From: Planctomycetota bacterium
GTDB taxonomy: Bacteria > Planctomycetota > PUPC01 > JABMSA01 > JAUWKK01
DNA length: 10,906 nucleotides
Direction: 5' to 3'
Assembly: GCA_030614245.1 (NCBI GenBank)
Contig: JAUWKK010000055.1
Location: forward strand, 1 to 10,906
The first letter of the stretch is position 1, and each line of letters begins with the position of its first letter. The notes under the pieces are model-generated. The model searched no databases. It saw only the letters and a list, made by a program, of their open reading frames with translations, and was not told where the DNA came from. Made by a program: the position numbers and the translations under genes. This document shows positions 6,041 through 10,906 of this stretch, piece after piece.

Positions 6041-8878
6041 TTAATACGGGCTTCGGCAGAGGGGTGCGGGCTTGAAGTCCGGCGGCTCGGCACCGCTGTG
6101 GCGGCTGCCGGAGATGCGCACCCGGCCGACCATGATGCCGTGCTTCTGAGTCCATATAGCGCAGCGGTCACCGGTGAGCGGCTCGGGGTCGTCGGCCTCC
6201 AGCACCAGTTCATCATCGATGTAGAATGCCAGATGGCCGCCCTTCTTCTCGGCTTTCAGGTAGAACCATTGCCGGTGGATACGTGATGAGCGTTCGATGA
6301 GGACGCTGCTGGTTGACGCGATGACCTTCGTGCCGCGGAGGATGCGCGTATACTGGTCGTCCCAGCCGCCGAAGATGAAACTATAGCCGCTGGACAAGTC
6401 GCGGCCGTCGCCGCAGATCGTCATGTTCAGGTCCCTGGCGTACTGATAACTGCTTCCTCTCGATTTCTGCATCTTGATGCCGCCGGCGTATTCCATCGTC
6501 ACGTTGTCGCCGAAGGTCTCCTTGTGCCAGATAGCGGAGATACGGTCGCTCTCTCCCGAGAAGAACGACCAACGCGGATCGCACTGCCAGCGATTGGTGA
6601 TCTCCCACGTGCCGGCTGCTACGCGCCAGTCGGACGGTGCGCGGTTGAACCGCTCGACGATGACGCTGTCGGAGAAGACCTTTACTTTTTCGACGTCGAT
6701 CAGTCGTTCGCTGGAAGCGACGGCGACGCGCGAGCCGTGCAGCGGTAGAGGGTCGCGGCGGCTGATGAGGATATCGCCGTTGACCGAGGCTATCAGGCAC
6801 TCGGCCATGCGGTGCAATCGGACGCTGAGCGTCTTGCTCCTGATGGCTATCTTGGTCTTGCCGATGGGATTGTTCCGGCGCCGGAGTTCGACTTCCAGCC
6901 CGTCCGCCGTGGCGGGGCCGCCCTTACGCCGCAAGATGAGCGAGTATCCGGCATTGAGTTGCTCCGCGTCGGCCGACATCACCACGCGTACTTCATTGCC
7001 TTCACTCGGAATCCAGTCGAGGGACATCTGCACGTCGGTATCACCGTAGAAATCGGCACGATGCCACATTCCCTTGATAGTCGGCCCGCCGAGGGCCTCG
7101 GACTTTGCATTCCAGTCGCTGTTTTCATCAGCCCACGAGCTCATAGTCAATTCGTTGCTCTGCACGTTGTTGATGACGAGTACAGGCTCGGGCTGGGGCT
7201 TGAAGTTAACCCTGACGTCATCGAATGCAATGGTGCCGGCGTTGCCGGCATAAAGCCCGGCCTTTCCCTTTGTGAGGCCGCGATCCCAGTGCCTGAACAC
7301 CTCGGCGCCGTCGAGTCTTGCCGTGATGAGGCCCTCATCGATCTGTGCGCTGAGCTTGTGGGCAAGCGAGCTCTTCACCGGCATCGTTGCGGCTATGAGC
7401 AGCTTCTTCTTGCCGTTCCGGCGGCGGGAAAGCCTGACCTTGCCGCTGCGCTTCCAGCTCAAAAGGTAATAGTTGTCTTCGTCGAGATAGTAGAATGTGA
7501 GGCCTGCGTCTCCCTCGGTCCAGTCCGTGACGGTGGCCTGGACCGTGTAATCGTGCCAGTTCCAGGAGCCGACGACCGATCGGGCGTCGTGGGGGTCGTT
7601 GACGACGTAATCGTGGCTGGTGGACTTCGCCCCGCGCACCGCGCGTCTCGACCAGTTCCCGCTGACGGGCTGCCAGCGTCCGGCGAGGTCGTGCTCGAAC
7701 GTCTCGTGCAGGTGTTTGTGGTGCGTGACGTAGACATCATCGAAGAACGCCGGCTGTGGGCTTTCGACGTGCAGGCCGATCTTCCCATAGCAGAGGCCTG
7801 AATCTTCGACCGACATTACCTGGTGGCCGTCGATAGTGATCGCGGCCCGATCGTCCTGCACGGCGACGCCGATGCGATACCATTGGCCCGAGATGAACCC
7901 GCCGGGGTGCGACGCCAGCACCGTCTGCTCGCCCTTGTGTATCTTGACGAGCTCGCGCTTGCCGTGTCGGCCATCCTCGGTGCGGCCGCCCCAGCGGAAC
8001 AGATAGTAGTTATCCGGATCGCGCCAGTAGAAGTATATCCCGACGGGCTTTGCCCCGGTCGGCTTGCAGGAGACGTTGAATGCATAGTTGTTCCATAGTG
8101 TCTGGCCGGTGACGACACTTGCCGGAGAGTCTGTCGACATTCCGCTGTACATGAATGCATTTGCCGAGAGACTGACGTTTGTCTTCGCGGTTACTTCCCA
8201 CTTTCCATGGACAACCTCCCAAGTCGAGTTGGCGCCTTTCTCGTCTTTCTCGCCAATCAACCTCATGAAGTCATCCGTGAACGTGATGTCCCGGTCGGCC
8301 TTCAGCAGGCGGGGTTTCGTCAGGTCGAACACCTTCGCGCCCTCGATGGCGCCGTATGCGAGCTTCCCCCCGCTGCAGCCTGCACCGTAGCTTCGGGCGA
8401 GCGCTTCGCCGCCGATGATGACTGCCGTGCGATTCTCACGATGCTGCAGCACCATTTGCGGCCCAAGGCCCAGGGGATTCTCCACCTTGCGGCTCACCAC
8501 GCCGATCTGTATCCCGTTCTCGACACGACCCAGCGATACCGATCTGTTGGTAACTTCAACGTAGTTGTAGTTTCGCACGTCCTGGAGATTATAGAGAACG
8601 CGGGCGTTATACTTCCCTCCGGCAGGCGGTTTCGTCGGCAGGACAAGATCGAACAAGGCGGGCAGAGTCTTCTTGCTGAAGACCTCGTAGGCATAGTCGT
8701 CGTATGGTGCCAGGGTGCCGCGCTCGAACATGTATTGTGGAGCCTCTTCGTGCTTTCCATGCTGCTGATTAGTCGGCAGGCTGAAAGCCTGCCCCACAGG
8801 CTGCATGAGTCCGTAGACCACTCCGGCGGCCAGGCCCGTTGCGATCAGCGCGGCGGATACAATTACTGTGCGTCGCAT
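6041..8878 (-). CDS. Large exported protein of tandem concanavalin A-like modules
   Basis: This is a 945-residue protein with an N-terminal signal or anchor (MRRT, then hydrophobic residues to about 23). I do not recognise a named family. Internal comparison shows five tandem modules. Module 0 (about 60-200) is degenerate. Modules 1 (202-384) and 2 (392-557) carry a DxDNYYL core (290 and 470 regions). Modules 3 (567-735) and 4 (740-923) carry a GYSLILR/GYSFIFG core instead. Most modules open with an acidic-aromatic 'ETF/DDF/ERF' followed by a 'W.VV.G.W' strand, and end with 'G.IGL......FFDDV.V'. This is the layout of concanavalin A/LamG-like or DUF1080-type beta-sandwich domains, which often bind carbohydrate. 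No catalytic domain is evident. Residues 27-36 (PVGQAFSLPT) are encoded by an interspersed palindrome. A strong promoter lies about 100 bases upstream, and GGAG is 10 bases before the ATG. A surface polysaccharide-binding or scaffold role is inference. Confidence 0.88.
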   Translation of the reverse strand: MRRTVIVSAALIATGLAAGVVYGLMQPVGQAFSLPTNQQHGKHEEAPQYMFERGTLAPYDDYAYEVFSKKTLPALFDLVLPTKPPAGGKYNARVLYNLQDVRNYNYVEVTNRSVSLGRVENGIQIGVVSRKVENPLGLGPQMVLQHRENRTAVIIGGEALARSYGAGCSGGKLAYGAIEGAKVFDLTKPRLLKADRDITFTDDFMRLIGEKDEKGANSTWEVVHGKWEVTAKTNVSLSANAFMYSGMSTDSPASVVTGQTLWNNYAFNVSCKPTGAKPVGIYFYWRDPDNYYLFRWGGRTEDGRHGKRELVKIHKGEQTVLASHPGGFISGQWYRIGVAVQDDRAAITIDGHQVMSVEDSGLCYGKIGLHVESPQPAFFDDVYVTHHKHLHETFEHDLAGRWQPVSGNWSRRAVRGAKSTSHDYVVNDPHDARSVVGSWNWHDYTVQATVTDWTEGDAGLTFYYLDEDNYYLLSWKRSGKVRLSRRRNGKKKLLIAATMPVKSSLAHKLSAQIDEGLITARLDGAEVFRHWDRGLTKGKAGLYAGNAGTIAFDDVRVNFKPQPEPVLVINNVQSNELTMSSWADENSDWNAKSEALGGPTIKGMWHRADFYGDTDVQMSLDWIPSEGNEVRVVMSADAEQLNAGYSLILRRKGGPATADGLEVELRRRNNPIGKTKIAIRSKTLSVRLHRMAECLIASVNGDILISRRDPLPLHGSRVAVASSERLIDVEKVKVFSDSVIVERFNRAPSDWRVAAGTWEITNRWQCDPRWSFFSGESDRISAIWHKETFGDNVTMEYAGGIKMQKSRGSSYQYARDLNMTICGDGRDLSSGYSFIFGGWDDQYTRILRGTKVIASTSSVLIERSSRIHRQWFYLKAEKKGGHLAFYIDDELVLEADDPEPLTGDRCAIWTQKHGIMVGRVRISGSRHSGAEPPDFKPAPLCRSPY
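8775..8793. repeat. Palindromic repeat inside the 5' end of the modular protein gene
   Basis: GGCAGGCT (8775-8782) and AGCCTGCC (8786-8793) are a perfect 8-base inverted repeat around GAA. It overlaps GCCTGCCCCACA (8787-8798), which recurs exactly at 9132-9143. It lies in frame and encodes part of the linker after the signal peptide. From memory, similar GGCAGGCTTTCAGCCTGC-type sequences are dispersed in planctomycete-like genomes. Confidence 0.7.
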
Positions 8879-8925
8879 CTGGGCGGTGCTCCGTCTTGTA
8901 TGCAGAGCAGCCGGCTCATGAAACA

Positions 8926-8935
8926 GCAGGCCTGC
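8926..8935. repeat. Perfect palindrome GCAGGCCTGC in leader of the modular protein gene
   Basis: GCAGGCCTGC is its own reverse complement. With its flanks it shares CAGGCCTGCCC (8927-8937) exactly with 9109-9119. It lies in the transcribed leader predicted from the promoter at 8978-9006 and may form a small stem. Confidence 0.6.
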
Positions 8936-8977
8936 CCCGTTTGCGGGAACTGTGAAACAGAACGCTCTACCCCCGTG

Positions 8978-9006
8978 ATTCTACGGCACGAACATTCGGA
9001 AATCAA
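8978..9006 (-). promoter_or_regulatory. Strong promoter for the modular protein gene
   Basis: On the minus strand TTGATT (9001-9006) and TAGAAT (8978-8983) are 17 bases apart. Transcription would start near 8971, leaving a leader of about 93 bases before ATG 8878. That leader contains the palindrome at 8926-8935. The site separates this gene's expression from the upstream cytochrome. Confidence 0.7.
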
Positions 9007-9098
9007 TCCATTTCGTACATTGCAGTGCGGAACGACGTAAAAGAACGTAATGGGAGTCGGGGAAATATCTGGCCAGGGCTGAGTTGACAGCTTGTGGA

Positions 9099-9117
9099 GC
9101 AGCCTTTCCAGGCCTGC
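9099..9117. repeat. Imperfect palindrome just after the cytochrome stop
   Basis: GCAGCCT (9099-9105) can pair with AGGCCTGC (9110-9117) with one bulged base and a 4-base loop. It begins five bases past the cytochrome stop on the minus strand. No U-run follows, so it is better viewed as another member of the GCAGGC repeat group than as a canonical terminator, although it could protect or end the transcript. Confidence 0.45.
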
Positions 9118-9121
9118 CCGC

Positions 9122-10492
9122 CTACGGCATGGCCTGCCCCACATTCATCGGCTTGATACCCCATTTCTTCATCGCGTCGACCATCTGCTGGGGCGTCTCT
9201 TTCTCTTTGCTGTGGCAGATGTTGCAGGCATTGGGCGAGCCCCAGGCGATTGTCTTGAGCGGGTTGGGTATGCTCATTCCGTGATGTCGCAGTTGCATTG
9301 GCTGTTCGTTACTTATGAGCTTGGGCATGTGGCAGTTGACGCAGAGGCTGCCCTCACGCCTCCGGCGGGCAGGCGCCTGGCTGCCTATGGCAGCTTTCGT
9401 ATCGTGGTGCGTGTGTGCGGCGAGCGGTTTTTCACCCTCGAGATCGCTGTGGCAGCTCAGGCAGAGGCCGTTGCCCTTCGGATGGGCTCCAAGTTTGCCG
9501 GCCAGGCCGAGACCGTGGGGATCGTGGCACGTTACGCAAGTCATTCCCGCCTTGGTGTAGTGTGAGCTCTTGATGAACTCGGTGTACTGCTGATGATGCT
9601 TGACAGCCCGGCCGTCGGCCCAGAAGTTTCTCGTCTGCTTGCCGATCGTCGGCTCGACGGGGGCGAATTTCCTCAAGAGCCGGTCACCGGGACGGAACAG
9701 GTACGGATAAGCCGTCCCGGCGACGTAGTCGCTGCCGCGGACGTGGCACTGCCCGCAGACGTCGACGAGCCGCTGTGCCGGAAGCTTCTTCAGACTGAGA
9801 ATGAGATCCTTCCGTTTCGGATACTTCACGTGCATGCCGCACGGGCCGTGGCAGGCTTCGCAGCCGATGGACATCTCGGCCTCGATGATCTTCGGTCGGA
9901 AGCCCTTCTCTGACTGCTTCAGCTCGATGCCGGTTCCGTGGCATCCGGCGCAGCGAATTGCGGCGGCACGCTCGGGATCGCACCAGTAACCGCCCGAACC
10001 GGGCTTTTCCTTGCCCAGGCCGTGGTAGTCCACCCAGCGCTGCTCGTTCCTGTTCCATTGCACCGGCAGCACATACCTGCGCCCATCGGAGAGCGTGGTC
10101 TGGTAGCGCTGTTTATATAAGTGGCCGACCGTTCTCTCGCAGCGATACTCATGGTGCTTGCCGTCGGAGCCGGCAGTCTCGACGAAGAACTCGTCGCCCC
10201 GGCGGATCATCCGCGTCTCGTGGCCGCCCGCTTTGAGTACGTTGTTCTTCGTGAAGTCGCCGATCACCGTCTCAGGCGTCACCACTTGAACGTACTTGCG
10301 ATGATGCGAGTGTATGAAGGCGTTGTACTGTTTCTCGTGGCATTCCTTGCACGATTCAGTACCGGCGTACTCCGCAACGAGTTGCGAACGCCCCTCGGCT
10401 GCATACAGCAACGCGGTAAGCAATGGAAGCGCAGCGATAATGAGGAAGAATCTTCCGCCTGGCACGTGAATCACCCTGGGACGTAGAACCAT
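9122..10492 (-). CDS. Exported octahaem c-type cytochrome
   Basis: This is a 456-residue protein with an N-terminal signal sequence or anchor (hydrophobic 15-30) and eight CxxCH covalent haem sites. The cysteines start at 48, 181, 211, 246, 319, 344, 384 and 423. No CxxCK site of the NrfA type is present. The arrangement fits the multihaem family usually annotated as cytochrome c554-like or paired CxxCH: AGTESCKECHEKQY at the start, a beta-rich insert with HEYRC and QWNRNEQRWVDY before haem 2, CEACHGP at haem 3, CVTCHDPHG at haem 5, and SPNACNICHSKE at haem 8. Relatives often continue into TPR repeats; this one stops about 30 residues after haem 8. Extra cysteines occur at 118, 171 and 218. 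Haem attachment would take place outside the cytoplasmic membrane. AAGGA is 6 bases before the ATG. Electron transfer is likely; partner and substrate are unknown. Confidence 0.93.
   Translation of the reverse strand: MVLRPRVIHVPGGRFFLIIAALPLLTALLYAAEGRSQLVAEYAGTESCKECHEKQYNAFIHSHHRKYVQVVTPETVIGDFTKNNVLKAGGHETRMIRRGDEFFVETAGSDGKHHEYRCERTVGHLYKQRYQTTLSDGRRYVLPVQWNRNEQRWVDYHGLGKEKPGSGGYWCDPERAAAIRCAGCHGTGIELKQSEKGFRPKIIEAEMSIGCEACHGPCGMHVKYPKRKDLILSLKKLPAQRLVDVCGQCHVRGSDYVAGTAYPYLFRPGDRLLRKFAPVEPTIGKQTRNFWADGRAVKHHQQYTEFIKSSHYTKAGMTCVTCHDPHGLGLAGKLGAHPKGNGLCLSCHSDLEGEKPLAAHTHHDTKAAIGSQAPARRRREGSLCVNCHMPKLISNEQPMQLRHHGMSIPNPLKTIAWGSPNACNICHSKEKETPQQMVDAMKKWGIKPMNVGQAMP
9132..9143. repeat. Repeat fragment overlapping the cytochrome C-terminus
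   Basis: GCCTGCCCCACA matches 8787-8798 exactly. It encodes the last residues of the cytochrome (NVGQA, then MP and stop), just as the other copy encodes PVGQA near the start of the modular protein. Confidence 0.55.
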
Positions 10493-10542
10493 GCCGAATC
10501 CTTCCTCGATGAGTGCAGGCCGCGTTAACCTCTATCTGCCTT

Positions 10543-10571
10543 ATCATAGTCTGACGTGATCTCCAGGTCAA
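10543..10571 (-). promoter_or_regulatory. Near-consensus promoter for the cytochrome gene
   Basis: On the minus strand TTGACC (10566-10571) and TATGAT (10543-10548) are separated by exactly 17 bases. Transcription would start near 10536, giving a leader of about 43 bases that ends in GAGGAAGGA before the ATG. This is the best match to the sigma-70 consensus in the window. Confidence 0.8.
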
Positions 10572-10595
10572 GAGTCGCTTCTAGTCTGACTTCTA
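10547..10595 (-). promoter_or_regulatory. Direct repeats around and upstream of the cytochrome promoter, possible operators
   Basis: TAGTCTGAC (plus strand) occurs at 10547-10555, touching the -10 element, and again at 10582-10590, upstream of the -35. CTTCTA also repeats at 10579-10584 and 10590-10595, an 11-base period close to one helical turn. Such spacing is typical of regulator binding sites, but the repeats are short and could be chance. Confidence 0.3.
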
Positions 10596-10618
10596 ATCCG
10601 TCAATCAAGTTTCGGTCT

Positions 10619-10637
10619 GGTCAGTATGCACCTGACC
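10619..10637. promoter_or_regulatory. Inverted repeat GGTCAG-N7-CTGACC upstream of the cytochrome promoter
   Basis: Perfect 6-base arms around a 7-base spacer lie about 50 bases upstream of the -35 element. The dyad has the size of an operator for a dimeric regulator. No regulator gene is seen in the window, so the role is a guess. Confidence 0.3.
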
Positions 10638-10723
10638 TGTATCCAAGAGCCTCGAGCTACCGAGGCGGCTGCGTTGTGCCCCCGGGACCGTGGGATGTTG
10701 CGGGCCGGCTTCGTATGTGTTTA

Positions 10724-10742
10724 GCCCCCCTATGGTGGGGGC
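10724..10742. repeat. GC-rich hairpin leading into GGGGGCAGGC
   Basis: GCCCCC (10724-10729) and GGGGGC (10737-10742) form a 6-base stem with a 7-base loop. The right arm runs into another GGGGCAGGC core like those at 8787-8795 and 9132-9140, in the opposite orientation. Confidence 0.5.
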
Positions 10743-10749
10743 AGGCAAA

Positions 10750-10830
10750 CACGGCCAACCGAGGACGGTTGACCGTGCCACCCGACCCCAAGAGGACGAT
10801 TGACCGTGGTACACGATGCAGGGTGGCACG
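10750..10830. repeat. Nested direct and inverted repeats
   Basis: Three structures overlap. First, 11-base arms at 10750-10760 and 10767-10777 (CACGGCCAACC and GGTTGACCGTG) pair with one mismatch around a 6-base loop. Second, a 25-base direct repeat occurs at 10761-10785 and 10792-10816, with 21 identical positions and a 31-base period; its core is TTGACCGTG. Third, CGTGCCACCC (10774-10783) and GGGTGGCACG (10821-10830) form a perfect 10-base inverted repeat. Together they look like remains of an intergenic repeat unit and not a gene. Minus-strand frames crossing this area translate repeat sequence only. Confidence 0.6.
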
Positions 10831-10864
10831 TTCAAGCAGAGCTTGGACGTGGACGAGGCACCCG

Positions 10865-10906
10865 ATGAACTCAGATAATGAGAAGATGGCCCATCTCGGC
10901 ATCCAG
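10865..10906 (+). CDS. 5' end of a plus-strand gene (14 codons, truncated)
   Basis: ATG at 10865 is preceded by GAGG (10855-10858) with a 6-base spacer, and the frame is open to the window end. The peptide is MNSDNEKMAHLGIQ. Its position just beyond the repeat cluster and divergent from the cytochrome fits a gene start. The beginning loosely recalls small membrane proteins that open with a charged stretch and 'HLxFIQ', but 14 residues are too few to assign a family. It could also be chance. Confidence 0.35.
   Translation, partial: MNSDNEKMAHLGIQ

Larger units (their letters stand above)
10493..10864. other. 372-base intergenic region between divergent genes
   Basis: This stretch holds the cytochrome promoter and leader (10493-10571), candidate operators (10547-10637), about 85 bases with nothing I can assign (10638-10723), the repeat cluster (10724-10830), and the ribosome binding site of the plus-strand frame at the right edge. 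I see no tRNA or recognisable small RNA. Confidence 0.6.

Noticed and set aside
6812..7801. Plus-strand open frame of 329 codons
   Set aside because: It is antisense to the modular protein, whose repeated module pattern proves the minus frame is the coding one.
8207..9040. Plus-strand open frame of 277 codons
   Set aside because: It crosses the 5' end of the modular protein gene and its promoter; no domain is visible and no convincing ribosome binding site was seen.
8863..9144. Minus-strand frame of 93 codons between the cytochrome and the modular protein
   Set aside because: It overlaps both genes, spans the promoter at 8978-9006 and consists largely of palindromic repeat sequence.
9122..10492. 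Hydroxylamine oxidoreductase or NrfA-type nitrite reductase
   Set aside because: There is no CxxCK site, and the spacing of the eight haem motifs does not fit either enzyme as I know them. Only a general multihaem assignment is supported.
10605..10902. Two overlapping minus-strand frames of 76 and 81 codons
   Set aside because: They translate the repeat block in different frames, show no protein-like pattern, and have no clear ribosome binding site.
1..10906. CRISPR array, tRNA/rRNA genes, insertion sequence or prophage genes
   Set aside because: No regularly spaced identical repeats, no tRNA cloverleaf or rRNA-like stretch, and no transposase, integrase or phage protein were seen.

Overview
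The window comes from a bacterium of moderately high GC content. I infer a planctomycete-like or related uncultured lineage (Planctomycetota, possibly Armatimonadota). The basis is the stand-alone accA, the ispF-cysS pair, a secreted octahaem cytochrome, a large secreted protein built of concanavalin-like modules, and short GC-rich palindromes scattered through intergenic DNA and into gene ends. This assignment rests on gene style, not on a marker gene. All six substantial genes lie on the minus strand, so the layout is described from the right end to the left, in the direction of transcription.

(1) 10493-10906: a gene-poor stretch with repeats (10724-10830), small inverted and direct repeats, and a near-consensus promoter (10543-10571) driving the gene to its left. 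At the extreme right edge a plus-strand reading frame with a good ribosome binding site starts at 10865 and leaves the window.
(2) 10492-9122: an exported cytochrome with eight CxxCH haem sites.
(3) 9121-8879: an intergenic stretch with GCAGGC/GCCTGC palindromes and a strong promoter (8978-9006).
(4) 8878-6041: a 945-residue exported protein of five tandem concanavalin A-like modules, the first degenerate. Part of its N-terminal linker is encoded by one of the palindromes.
(5) A promoter at 5977-6005 starts a compact housekeeping cluster: accA (fatty acid synthesis), a small secreted protein of unknown function, ispF (isoprenoid synthesis) and cysS (cysteinyl-tRNA synthetase). Gaps are 76, 21 and 29 bases, so these four are probably one transcript.
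(6) After 136 bases with an inverted repeat and a weak promoter comes an AsmA-like envelope protein whose 3' part runs off the left end.

The accA-ispF-cysS cluster supplies malonyl-CoA, an isoprenoid precursor and charged tRNA. The flanking AsmA-like protein and small secreted protein suggest a wider envelope link, which is inference. The cytochrome and the modular protein are both exported and adjacent, but each has its own promoter. I see no complete new defence or mobile system. The most notable items are the modular 945-residue protein, the octahaem cytochrome, and the palindromic repeat family that appears to have entered coding sequence at two gene ends.
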